A stretch of DNA of 64,000 bases from Pedobacter miscanthi (lineage in GTDB: Bacteria; Bacteroidota; Bacteroidia; Sphingobacteriales; Sphingobacteriaceae), in assembly GCF_003315595.1 (NCBI RefSeq), contig NZ_QNQU01000020.1:1-64000 (forward strand), written 5' to 3'. Of the stretch, positions 54,201 through 62,842 are shown piece by piece. The notes below the pieces were generated by a model, which saw nothing but the letters and a program-made list of their open reading frames with translations, was not told where the DNA came from and searched no databases. The position numbers were made by a program, and so were the translations under genes. How positions within the stretch are numbered: the stretch's first letter is position 1; every line of letters starts with the position of its first letter.

Positions 54201-54299
54201 TGTTAGGCCTTTATGAAGTTTTTTGCCAGCAGAAAAAACTGGTAAAACGTTTAATGAAAACGCGGCAAAAAAGACAAGGCACGCCCATAAGTATCGCAT
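51285..54299 (-). CDS. SusC/RagA-like transporter without the usual N-terminal domain
   Basis: This 1004-residue outer-membrane protein heads the operon. It has a signal peptide (to about 24), then a short charged stretch (about 25-75, DSLRKDSLEQIKRKTIYN) and goes straight to the plug (about 80-215) and barrel. The carboxypeptidase-regulatory-like domain present in the other four SusC proteins of the window is missing, and the usual VVVxGYG opening of the plug is replaced. The C-terminal strand (TLGVKMEL) is intact, so it should still form a barrel. How it meets TonB is unclear. Confidence 0.9.
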   Translation of the reverse strand: MRYLWACLVFFAAFSLNVLPVFSAGKKLHKGLTINYLIFQDTTKIKFVPAKDSLRKDSLEQIKRKTIYNRLSGGVQKDTKELSLFPAISLQQNLKGNFAGLYVQEPSGEPGTIQNMFLRGAPMPLLSKKDVYASQPLVVLDGVPLIGEHPFAFDIQQYDFNRIGPATNLLTTIDINNIASVEVLSDLASTAVYGPRGVNGVIVIKTKAPDGVSRGISFNSYIGMVQKPTVNTINGKYENEFRQRFYDIYTTNGRYSDDEAYPVYLSDSLNNVYSGKSNWTDLYYKNALIYGINLGLTGGSDRASFRFSLGNTKSQGVADGTGIDRYSAMFNINMKPVKWLLFSAMINGNRLNRDRNRSLRDRFAQINYFPDLSAPLAPNKDYYASYLNNYTRGFDDNKTNSIQGFARLVANLGKFKLSSSFNVDYNEGYRDIFYAKTLLQGNSYASNYYGFNQRLMLDNKATYDLNLKNVHDFHFELGQSMMWDIYKYSNAYAYKGANDYIKINLLDSKPKNDDGTDNPNYLVPTAFPRELTYRFLDKTADNLLSVYGKVNYSYNDKYFVSGVLRLDGSSNAQPTKRWFYSPTVSAAWNIKNELLKDEKFIDDLVLRASAGRLGRAFTFDNYAQGPQYTASVGYTGNLTVPGYNAIGVLTRPYSFGWVGYGVPWSYSDQLNIGADVAMLKNRLHVSVDFYSKAEKNQLLGIPSYAEYGYKQSIESGLNMTNTGVDLSISALVISRSKFSWNSSLNLNHNSNKLKALPRGLDQIIIGNSFLKVGEPVDQYWLLENDGIYTANSQVPVINGQPVKYNGTPLKAGDPKWKDQNGDNIIDEKDKVLKGHSLPVLAGGFDNSFKYGNWTLNTNLYFNLGRKIINEEMAARFDFVNHEGNTDVSSVKEITFWEKRGDYSKYPLYNPWSTVIPYRTDQDLFLENGSFLKLRSVSVGYDFGSFLKRKNIKINKIFLYGSVNNVFVITKYTGQDPELVGYDGIDTGYGQPIPRTYTLGVKMEL

Positions 54300-54825
54300 A
54301 GTTAATGGATCTTTAATTGGTAAAAAAATGATTTCTAAAACTTATTTTTTCGGAAACGGCAATAAATGTCCCTGATAAGGGGAATGGGTACTTCTGGAGT
54401 AATAGTTAGGGATTCTCATAAAATTTAGCATTTGGTTAAATCAAATATATATATACTAAATCGTTTTAACAACAAATTGTCATTTTTATGAAATTTTTAT
54501 TAAATCAGATAATAATATTCCATTTTTTATAATAATTGTCAATAAGACATGTAAAAAAATCAAATTTTATTAAAATATATAATCATTTTAACATGCTATA
54601 AAACAGCACATAGCAACATTTAAGCAGCCCTGATACAATAAATCAAGGCATTTTATGTTGTAGAAAATAAATCTAGTTAAACGTTTTACTACTAATTGGT
54701 TTATTCAGCTTAAAATAGACGGGTTACTTTAAAAATATGGCAATGACTGCAATACCTTAATATAAATTTAATATTAAAGACAACTTCAATCATTAAAGAT
54801 ATTGTGCAACCCGGCATTTTAAATC
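54300..54825. promoter_or_regulatory. Upstream region of the 11-gene operon
   Basis: These 526 AT-rich bases have no gene. They must hold the operon promoter and leader. The operator-like 16-mer at 54676-54691 is the only strong motif found; a weaker TA-rich stretch lies at 54445-54465. Confidence 0.6.
54676..54691. promoter_or_regulatory. Operator-like 16-mer shared with 35788-35803
   Basis: GTTAAACGTTTTACTA, identical to the copy near the DUF4965 gene, lies about 380 bp upstream of the first SusC start in the same orientation. It could equally serve a distal promoter. Confidence 0.45.
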
Positions 54826-56361
54826 CTACCTTTCTGTAGCAATGCGGTAAGTGGGATCTTCGATAATATTTACCTGAATAATTTCGTCTGCATTTTTAAG
54901 CAGGTGCCTGCAATCATCGCTCAGGTGTTTTAAAAGCAATTTTTTATTGGCCGATCGGTATCGCTCGGTGAGTTTATTGAGTGCATCAATGCCCGACATA
55001 TCAAAAACACGGCTGTGTTTAAAATCAACCGTTACCGTAGCAGGATCGTCGGCTATATTAAACAGCTCGTTAAAATTGGCAACCGAACCAAAAAACAAAG
55101 GACCGAATATTTCATAGTGTTTAATGCCGTCTGCATCGGTGTACCTGTTGGCCCTGATCCGTTTCGAACTCTGCCATGCAAAAACCAGTGCCGAAATAAT
55201 AACACCAATTAATACCGCCAGCGCAAGGTTATGCAGCCAAACAGTAATTACAGCTACGAGGATACCGATAATAATATCCTGTTTGGGCATTTTATTAATC
55301 ACCTTAAAGCTCATCCACTCAAAGGTACCAATGGCTACCATCATCATTACCCCAACCAAAGCTGCCATGGGTACACGATCAATCACCGGTGCACCTATTA
55401 ATATAATCACCAGTATGGTTAATGCAGCAATAATACCCGATAACCTGGCCCTTGCCCCAGCCGAGAGGTTTACCAGGGTTTGCGCAATCATCGGGCATCC
55501 GCCCATACCCGTAAAAAAACCGTTTAACATATTGGCAATTCCCTGCGCAATGCTTTCCCTGTTCCGGTTGCCCTTGGTTTCGGTAATTTCATCAACCAGG
55601 TTTAAAGTAAGCAATCCTTCGGTTAAGCCCACACCGGCCATAATGAGCGAATAAGGGAAAATGATCTTTAACATTTCTAAGTTAAATGGCACTTTAGGAA
55701 TATGAAACGGAGGGAAACCACCGCTTACCGAAGATATATTCTTAACCAGTTTGGTATCGATACCAAAGCAAAATACGATCAAAAAAACCACAATAATAGC
55801 TACCAATGATGCAGGAACAGCTTTTGTTATTTTGGGCAGGATAATTACAATGGCTACCGTAAGTAAAACAAGACCAAGCATAATATATAAAGGTGTACCA
55901 CTTAACCAAGCTACCTTGCCGTTAACCAGGGTCTTAAACTGTTCTAGCTGCGACATAAAAATAATCACGGCCAAACCGTTCACAAAACCAAACATTACGG
56001 GCTGCGGAACAAGCCTTACAAATTTACCCAGTTTAAATAAACCTACCACTATCTGAATAAGCCCTGCCAGCGCAACCGCAGCAAAAACATATTCAATGCC
56101 CTGGGTTTTCATCAATGCAATAAGTACAATTACTGTTGCCCCTGCCCCACCCGATACCAGGCCGGGCCGCCCGCCCAAAACAGCAGTGACCAAACCCATG
56201 ATAAATGCCGCATACAAACCCGTTAACGGAGGGAAACCGGCAAGGATTGCAAATGATAATGATTCAGGGATCATGGTCATCGCAACCGTTAAGCCTGCAA
56301 GGATTTCGGTGTTATAGTTGATTTTTTTTGAAAAATCGAAAAGCTGCAGGTAGGGTTTCAT
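54826..56361 (-). CDS. SulP-family anion transporter with STAS domain
   Basis: This 511-residue inner-membrane protein has about 11-14 membrane segments and the SulP signature near its start (AGLTVAMTMIPESLSFAILAG, which gives the first core helix), GGRPGLVSGGAGATVIVL in the third, and a C-terminal STAS domain (about 410-505, VDFKHSRVFDMSGIDALNKL). It should carry sulfate, bicarbonate or another anion. The start is placed at 56361 (MKPYLQLFDF); the frame is open to 56511, but those 50 residues are unlike the family. Monocistronic. Confidence 0.93.
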   Translation of the reverse strand: MKPYLQLFDFSKKINYNTEILAGLTVAMTMIPESLSFAILAGFPPLTGLYAAFIMGLVTAVLGGRPGLVSGGAGATVIVLIALMKTQGIEYVFAAVALAGLIQIVVGLFKLGKFVRLVPQPVMFGFVNGLAVIIFMSQLEQFKTLVNGKVAWLSGTPLYIMLGLVLLTVAIVIILPKITKAVPASLVAIIVVFLIVFCFGIDTKLVKNISSVSGGFPPFHIPKVPFNLEMLKIIFPYSLIMAGVGLTEGLLTLNLVDEITETKGNRNRESIAQGIANMLNGFFTGMGGCPMIAQTLVNLSAGARARLSGIIAALTILVIILIGAPVIDRVPMAALVGVMMMVAIGTFEWMSFKVINKMPKQDIIIGILVAVITVWLHNLALAVLIGVIISALVFAWQSSKRIRANRYTDADGIKHYEIFGPLFFGSVANFNELFNIADDPATVTVDFKHSRVFDMSGIDALNKLTERYRSANKKLLLKHLSDDCRHLLKNADEIIQVNIIEDPTYRIATER

Positions 56362-56882
56362 GTTTGGGATAATATTTTGAAGGGGTAAATATCCGATTTT
56401 ATAACAGAATACAGTTGATAATGTTGGCAATTGCTTAATAATATAAGTTGTAATAAAAACTTCATAAATCTGCTCCCTTTTCTTCGCATGTGTGGGAAAC
56501 AAAACACGCAATGGCTTTTCGATAAATCAGTAATCAAACGGTTGCGCGGTGTTTTAACAGGCTTTATGGTTTTCCTATTCCAATTAACTGATATTCTAAA
56601 GAAAAACGTATTCATTATCCTACTTTAAACGTACTAATTTTTAGTATTTGTAAACAAAACCACAAGCTATTAATTGTCAGTTTTACATTTTATAGTGCTG
56701 CTTTGCCATTCTTTCAGGCCACAGTTATGCCCAGCACCATATTTTATAATTACCACAAACGTTTGCGTTGAGTTTGGCCCCCCACTTATTTCAGTCTAGC
56801 TGCTATCCTTTCTAAATTACGGCTTTTGCTATTCAGAATGGCATTTAAACAATTAACTAACAAATATCCCAATCCCAAAACC
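56362..56882. other. Intergenic region between SulP and SusC genes (divergent)
   Basis: Some 520 bases between the two divergent start codons. No gene is seen. The only motif noted is a CAAACGTTTG palindrome at 56756-56765. Confidence 0.55.
56756..56765. promoter_or_regulatory. LacI-type palindrome upstream of the third-locus SusC
   Basis: CAAACGTTTG, continued by CG on one side, lies about 118 bp upstream of the SusC start. It matches the core of the site at 3308-3319. Confidence 0.35.
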
Positions 56883-59800
56883 ATGAGTAATTTTAAGAAA
56901 AGGCAAGTGCTTCTAACCGGCTTGTTTTTAATGTTCTCTTTGTTCGCCTTCTCGCAGGTAAAAATCACCGGCGTTGTAAAGGATAGCGAAGGAGGAACTG
57001 TGCCGGGTGCAACTGTAATGATTAAGGGTACTACCAATGCAGTAAGTACCACGCCCGATGGCAAATTTTCGATTAACGCTCCGGCAGATGCCGTATTAAC
57101 AATCTCTTTTATTGGTTACAATCCGCAGGATGTGCCTGTTAACGGAAAAACCACGTTAAATGTGATACTTACTTCTTCTTCAAAATCGTTGAATGATGTG
57201 GTAGTAGTAGGTTACGGTACACAGAAAAAAGTAAACCTCTCGGGTTCGGTAAACACGGTAGATACCAAAAACATTGTTAACCGCCCGGTTACTTCACTTA
57301 CCAATGCTTTGCAGGGCGCCGTACCTGGTATGGCCATTAAAGCTACACCGGGTGATGTGGGTGGCGATATTGGTACCATCAATGTACGCGGACGAGGTAA
57401 TTTAGGTACTTCAGAGCCACTTTTCGTGGTAGATGGGGTAATTGTAAATTCGGGTGATTTTGCCCGCATCAATACCAATGATGTAGAAAATATCTCGATC
57501 CTGAAAGATGCTTCGGCATCTGCCATTTATGGTTCGAGAGCTGCTTATGGCGTAATACTGATTACCACCAAAAGAGGTAAACAAGGTGCCATGACCATTA
57601 ATTACAATGCTTATTATGGTATCCAGTCTGCAACGGTTTTACCAAACTGGGTTGGTGCTTATGATTATGCCACATTGCGTAACGAGGCTGCTGCCAATGC
57701 GGGTAAGGCTCCGGTTTATTCGGCAAATGATTTAACCAAAATACAGAACCAATCGGATCCCGACCGTTTTCCGGATAACGATTGGTATGCCCTAACTTTA
57801 AGGAACACGGCTCCGGTAATGGAACATGCCATTAATATTTCTGGCGGTGATAAAACCAGGTATTATTTAAGTGGGGCTTATTTTAATCAAAACTCCCTTA
57901 TTCCGGGAAAAGATTTGACACGTTACTCGTTAAGGGCCAATACAGAAACACAGGTAAGCGATAAATTTAAGGTAGGTACTAACATCTCGTTTATCCGCGA
58001 TGGTTTCGACAATGAAAACGGTACCATAGATTTTACCAGTTTAAACAGGCTTACACCTTTAGTGGTAAATAAACAAACCAACGGTAACTGGGGCAGTATG
58101 AACGGGGGTAAAATAGATGGAACCTCGGCTGCAACCAATACCCTCAGAAAACTGGAAGAAGGTGGCCGCAACTCTTACAACACCAACCGTTTTATCGGTA
58201 ACTTAAACGGAACCTATACACCAATAAAAGGTTTAGAAATCAGTGGTTTGGTTTCGTACAATTTCTATAATACGGTAAACAGTGCGTTTATCAGTACCAT
58301 TGATCCTATTCTGGATTTTAATACCGGTGCTCCACTTAGCGGAACGGCAGTTAATACCAATCAGCTTACCGAAGAATGGCAAAACATTGGTCGCTTGTTA
58401 ACCCAGGCAACCGCCAGCTACGAAAAAACTATTGATAAACACTATGCCAAGTTACTGGCAGGTGCATCTTACGAGAACAATAATACCAGGGTGATCAAAA
58501 CCATCCGCAAGAATTTTGTGAGTAATGATCTTAATGCGATAGATGGCGGCTCAAGTGACCCCCTAAACACTACTTCAACGGGCAGTATCCAGCAAAAAGC
58601 TTTCGAATCGGTGTTCGGCAGGTTTAACTATGCTTATAACGATCGTTATTTATTCGAAGCCAGTGTAAGGTTAGATGCATCTTCTCAGTTTGCACCGGGT
58701 CATCGCTGGGGGGCATATCCATCATTTTCGGGTGCATGGAGAATCTCACAGGAAGATTTCATGAAAAACATCAGCTGGATATCGGAATTAAAACTCCGTG
58801 CATCGTGGGGTAAACTGGGTAATGTAAATAACGTGGGCAATTACGATTATTTTGATGGTTTAAAAACCGGAACCGCAGTTATCCTCGACGAATCTAAACA
58901 GGATGGTGTTTTTCCGAATAAAATCTATAATCCAAGATTATCATGGGAAAAAATCGACATGACCAATATTGGTTTGGATGTTAACCTGTTCAAAAAACTA
59001 AGTATCCAGGTAGATGCTTTTGACCGTTTAACCAATGATATCTTATTGCCCGACCCAACTATACCAACAGAAGCAGGTTTAGTAAGTGATACTGATCCAC
59101 TTAAAACCCAATATCCTTCTGTTAACCTTGGTCAGGTGAGAAACAGGGGTTTCGAACTTTCGTTAACATACAACGGACAAATCAACGATTTTAAATATTC
59201 AATCGGTGGTAACCTGAGCAAAATCTGGAACAAAGTGGTAAGCCTAGGTGGTGCTTCAGAAACACCTCCAAGCGGGTATTATATCAACAGGGTTGGTCAG
59301 CCAATCGGTTCATTTTATATGTGGCAATCCGACGGTTTATTTGCAAGCGATGCGGAAGTTGCCCAGCATGCATTCCAGGCCAACGGAACCAAAGCTGGCG
59401 ACATTAAATATGTGGATCAGAATGACGACAACAAAATTGATGGCGACGACCGCGTAATTGTAGGTAACGATGTACCTTACCTGATTTACGGACTTAACTT
59501 TTCGGCCAATTATAAAAACTTCGATTTTTCGGTATTAGCAAATGGGGTAAGCGATGTTAAGGTATATCTGGAAAACGAAGCATCGCAGGCGTTCTTTAAC
59601 GGTGCCGGTGCAAAAGAATATGTATTAGACCGATGGACTGCCGCCAATCCTAATCCAAATGCAGCTTACCCAAGGGTTTTGGTATCCGGCGATAATACAC
59701 AGAACTTAAAACAGTCTGATTTCTGGTTGTTCAATGCTGATTATTTAAGAATTAAATCGTTAACCCTGGGCTACAGCTTACCCAAATCGGTACTGGATAA

Positions 59801-59960
59801 AATTAAAATCAGGGGATTGAGGATTTATGCTTCGAGCAATAATCCGTTTACCATCCGTGGCGATAAAAGGTTAAAGGATTTCGATCCGGAGGCTGCTTCT
59901 CAGCGTGCAGCATATCCGCAATTAAAAACCTATTCGTTTGGTATCAACCTTACCCTTTAA
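56883..59960 (+). CDS. SusC/RagA TonB-dependent transporter
   Basis: This 1025-residue outer-membrane protein has a signal peptide (MSNFKKRQVLLTGLF...FAFSQ), a carboxypeptidase-regulatory-like domain (about 28-105), a plug starting VVVVGYGTQKKVNLSGSVNT and a full barrel ending SFGINLTL. The ATG at 56883 is preferred because the signal sequence starts there; the frame is open upstream to a TTG at 56826. It forms a pair with the SusD gene 12 bp downstream. No STN domain is present, and no enzyme gene follows. Substrate unknown. Confidence 0.94.
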   Translation: MSNFKKRQVLLTGLFLMFSLFAFSQVKITGVVKDSEGGTVPGATVMIKGTTNAVSTTPDGKFSINAPADAVLTISFIGYNPQDVPVNGKTTLNVILTSSSKSLNDVVVVGYGTQKKVNLSGSVNTVDTKNIVNRPVTSLTNALQGAVPGMAIKATPGDVGGDIGTINVRGRGNLGTSEPLFVVDGVIVNSGDFARINTNDVENISILKDASASAIYGSRAAYGVILITTKRGKQGAMTINYNAYYGIQSATVLPNWVGAYDYATLRNEAAANAGKAPVYSANDLTKIQNQSDPDRFPDNDWYALTLRNTAPVMEHAINISGGDKTRYYLSGAYFNQNSLIPGKDLTRYSLRANTETQVSDKFKVGTNISFIRDGFDNENGTIDFTSLNRLTPLVVNKQTNGNWGSMNGGKIDGTSAATNTLRKLEEGGRNSYNTNRFIGNLNGTYTPIKGLEISGLVSYNFYNTVNSAFISTIDPILDFNTGAPLSGTAVNTNQLTEEWQNIGRLLTQATASYEKTIDKHYAKLLAGASYENNNTRVIKTIRKNFVSNDLNAIDGGSSDPLNTTSTGSIQQKAFESVFGRFNYAYNDRYLFEASVRLDASSQFAPGHRWGAYPSFSGAWRISQEDFMKNISWISELKLRASWGKLGNVNNVGNYDYFDGLKTGTAVILDESKQDGVFPNKIYNPRLSWEKIDMTNIGLDVNLFKKLSIQVDAFDRLTNDILLPDPTIPTEAGLVSDTDPLKTQYPSVNLGQVRNRGFELSLTYNGQINDFKYSIGGNLSKIWNKVVSLGGASETPPSGYYINRVGQPIGSFYMWQSDGLFASDAEVAQHAFQANGTKAGDIKYVDQNDDNKIDGDDRVIVGNDVPYLIYGLNFSANYKNFDFSVLANGVSDVKVYLENEASQAFFNGAGAKEYVLDRWTAANPNPNAAYPRVLVSGDNTQNLKQSDFWLFNADYLRIKSLTLGYSLPKSVLDKIKIRGLRIYASSNNPFTIRGDKRLKDFDPEAASQRAAYPQLKTYSFGINLTL

Positions 59961-59972
59961 CAAAAGCTTTTT

Positions 59973-61652
59973 ATGAAAAAATTAATATATATATCGTGTT
60001 TAACTTTTGCCAGCTTTGCGATAAGCAGCTGCAAAAAATCGGCAATCGATTTTGTTCCACAGGATCAGGCTTCGAACACAACCTTCTGGAAATCACAAAA
60101 AGATGCCACTTTAGCTCTCAATGGCTGTTATGGTTATTTAAATAATGCTTTTAATAATGCCTATGATGACGGCAGTTCTGATAATGCCTATGCGCAGTAT
60201 CCATGGGAAAGTAATGCTACCCCTATTGCCGCGGGAAATATAAATGCCACACTCGATCAGGGTTATGGCAGCAGGTATACATACATCCGCCGGTACAACT
60301 ATTTCCTGGATAATGTGAGCAAAACCCCGATGGGTGCCGATTTAATGAAAAGGTTTATTGCCGAAGCAAGGGTTTTACGGGCATTAACCTATTTCGATCT
60401 GGCCCGAACATTCGGTTCAGTGCCATTATTAAAGGTTGCTTATAGTGATCCGCACGAAACCGGAGTAGCACCAACACCAGAGGCCGAAGTGATTAACTTT
60501 GCCATTGCTGAAATCCAGAGCGCAGTTACTGATCTTCCGGCAAGTTATCCGGGCGGATCAACAACAGAAACAGGAAGAATTACCAGCGGCGCGGCCTGGG
60601 CCATTTTAACCAGGATACAGCTACAGTATGGCAAGTATGCGGAGGCAGTTACCAGTGCGCAGAAAGTAATGGGTGCAGGTTATCAATTGTTCAGGGTAAA
60701 TACCCTGGCTCCTGCCGATACTCAAGACGACTTTGGCACCTACGTAAATTTTGCAAACGATGCTGAAAAAGAGAAATTTTATAAAGGTTTAGCCAGTTAT
60801 GAGCAACAGTTTTGGCAAGCGAATGAACAAACCAGTAAAGAAAATATTTTGGTCTCGCAGAACATCACCAACTCATCATACGAATATGGTAACGGTTTAA
60901 GAACCCTGTTCCCTCCGGGCAATTTAGGTGGATGGAGTTCTATTACCCCTACACAGGAAATGGTAAATGCTTACTGGGATAAAAACGGTAATCCATTTAC
61001 TCCGCCCAGCGCAACTACAAGGGCAAGCAATTACAATAACGGTACACCAAATGCAGCTTATGCAGATGAATTTAAAAACCGCGATACCAGGCTTTACGCC
61101 AGCATATTGTTTCCGGGCACCCCGTGGAGCCGCTTTGATAGTGGTTATAAATTCTCGTGGGGTAAAGGTGGTGGAAACAACAGCGTAACCGGTTATAACT
61201 TTAAAAAACTCGTAGATCCGGCCTTTACACAAAACGATTGGGATGGCGCACAGGATTTCCCCATAATCCGATATGCCGAAATCCTCCTGGCTTATGCGGA
61301 AGCAAAAAATGAATTGAGCGGCCCGGATGCAAGTATTTATGCCGCACTTGATGACATCAGGGATAGGGCAGGAATGCCAGCTGTAGTTCAGGCTACTTAC
61401 AATACAAAAGAAAAGTTAAGAGAACTGATCCATCAGGAACGCCGGATAGAACTTGCGGCAGAAGGTCAGCGTTTCTTCGATATCAGACGCTGGAACATTG
61501 CCAAAGATGTAATGAAAACTACTTACGATATTACCAACAGTCCGGTGCAGGAGCGTGTATGGCAATCAAAATTTGTGCTGATGCCTTATCCGCAAGCCGC
61601 CCTGGATGGCAACCCGAATTTAAAACCGGCCCAATCGGCCAAAGGTTATTAG
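59973..61652 (+). CDS. SusD/RagB family lipoprotein
   Basis: This 559-residue lipoprotein (Cys20, AISSC) has the SusD N-terminal part (ALNGCYGYLNNAF), the helical repeat region (VLRALTYFDLARTFGSVPLL) and the late motif LIHQERRIELAAEGQRFFDIRRW. It is the ligand-binding partner of the SusC encoded just upstream. The gene is followed by a strong bidirectional terminator, so the operon consists of two genes only. Confidence 0.94.
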   Translation: MKKLIYISCLTFASFAISSCKKSAIDFVPQDQASNTTFWKSQKDATLALNGCYGYLNNAFNNAYDDGSSDNAYAQYPWESNATPIAAGNINATLDQGYGSRYTYIRRYNYFLDNVSKTPMGADLMKRFIAEARVLRALTYFDLARTFGSVPLLKVAYSDPHETGVAPTPEAEVINFAIAEIQSAVTDLPASYPGGSTTETGRITSGAAWAILTRIQLQYGKYAEAVTSAQKVMGAGYQLFRVNTLAPADTQDDFGTYVNFANDAEKEKFYKGLASYEQQFWQANEQTSKENILVSQNITNSSYEYGNGLRTLFPPGNLGGWSSITPTQEMVNAYWDKNGNPFTPPSATTRASNYNNGTPNAAYADEFKNRDTRLYASILFPGTPWSRFDSGYKFSWGKGGGNNSVTGYNFKKLVDPAFTQNDWDGAQDFPIIRYAEILLAYAEAKNELSGPDASIYAALDDIRDRAGMPAVVQATYNTKEKLRELIHQERRIELAAEGQRFFDIRRWNIAKDVMKTTYDITNSPVQERVWQSKFVLMPYPQAALDGNPNLKPAQSAKGY

Positions 61653-61653
61653 C

Positions 61654-61692
61654 AAAAAAGCGTCCCGAGGTAGAAATCGGGACGCTTTTTTT
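61654..61692. terminator. Bidirectional terminator between susD and araC-type genes
   Basis: AGCGTCCCGA pairs with TCGGGACGCT around an 8-nt loop; six A precede it and seven T follow it, so it has a T-run on both strands. It serves the convergent SusD (plus) and AraC-type (minus) genes. Confidence 0.85.
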
Positions 61693-61798
61693 AGTCCGAA
61701 AGTCGGAGGACAGAAGTCCGAAGCCTAGCTTACGGGAAAAAACTACCTCGCTGGTAAAAAATGAAAATAGCCTGAAGTTTAACCTTATCAAAAAACGC

Positions 61799-62650
61799 CT
61801 AAGCTGAAACTTGCTGCTTCCTGTAATCAGATGGATTCTGTTTTGCAGTATTTTTAAAAAATCGGCTAAAATGTGCTGCATCGGTAAAGCCAAGATCATA
61901 GGCAATTTCTTTCACCGATAAATTAGTATAACAGAAAAGCCTTTTGGCTTCCATAATAATCCTTTCTTGTATCAGCATGGATGGTGTACAATAATTAAAT
62001 CCGGTAAAAATGCGCGTTAAAGTTTTAGGCGATTTATTCAGCAGATCTGCATAATAATTTACCTGATGCTGCCTCTTATATTCTTTATCTACCAGTAGGT
62101 TAAACTTCCTGATAATGTCGAATTTTTCTTCCTCGTAAACTTTTCCGCTGAGGTATTGCTCTTTCGCAAGTCTGGTAACCAGGATAATCAAACGTTTAAG
62201 CAGCATTTGCAGCATATCGGTCTGTATCGTATCAACTGTATTAAATTCTTCGAGGAATAATTGTTGCAAACCACGCAGTTTTTCGCGATAATCATCGTTA
62301 AGGCTTAAAAACAGGTTACCTGTAAAGCCTGAGAACAATAAGCCCAGACAACTGATTTCAAAATAATTATCAACCAAACAGTAAAAATCTCTCGAATACT
62401 GCCATGCCGTAATAATTTCGGGCTTTTCGAACTTAAAGACCTGTCCCGAGACCAATGGAACAATATGAAATGCAGGAAATTCGTACACCACACCATTAAT
62501 CGTTACGTTCTGACTTTCCTCGCCATTAAGTACAATGGTTAACATTTGTTCATTGCCCAAATCTACCTTATCAAAATGAACCGAAGCGGGTTCGCGATGC
62601 GTGAATATAAGTTTGCCCTTTGTTTTTGGAGCGATATGGGTAAGATGCAT
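61799..62650 (-). CDS. AraC-family transcriptional regulator
   Basis: This 283-residue regulator has an N-terminal cupin-like sensing domain (about 15-130) and a C-terminal double helix-turn-helix (about 190-280; LNKSPKTLTRIFTGF and LSVKEIAYDLGFTDAAHFSRFFK). It should activate or repress transcription in response to a small molecule. It is divergent from the alpha/beta hydrolase gene, 192 bp away, which is a likely target. Confidence 0.92.
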   Translation of the reverse strand: MHLTHIAPKTKGKLIFTHREPASVHFDKVDLGNEQMLTIVLNGEESQNVTINGVVYEFPAFHIVPLVSGQVFKFEKPEIITAWQYSRDFYCLVDNYFEISCLGLLFSGFTGNLFLSLNDDYREKLRGLQQLFLEEFNTVDTIQTDMLQMLLKRLIILVTRLAKEQYLSGKVYEEEKFDIIRKFNLLVDKEYKRQHQVNYYADLLNKSPKTLTRIFTGFNYCTPSMLIQERIIMEAKRLFCYTNLSVKEIAYDLGFTDAAHFSRFFKNTAKQNPSDYRKQQVSA

Positions 62651-62842
62651 AAATGTATTCCCTATTAAAACGTTGATTTTTAGTTACAAATCTACAGCTT
62701 TATCGTACACTCCAATAGTCATCCCATTATCAAAATCAGGAAATGGGAAAATTAGTCAAGCGTTTGGGAAAAATGTCCATTTCTTTTAGGACTCAGGCGA
62801 AGCACCTTTGTAGTAAGAAATAAGAACATAAAATTATCACAA

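Noticed and set aside
55124..55654. A 176-residue open frame on the plus strand
   Set aside because: It lies fully antisense to the conserved SulP gene; its composition is that of a shadow frame.
61531..61905. Open frames on both strands between susD and the araC-type gene
   Set aside because: They span the terminator and overlap both flanking genes.
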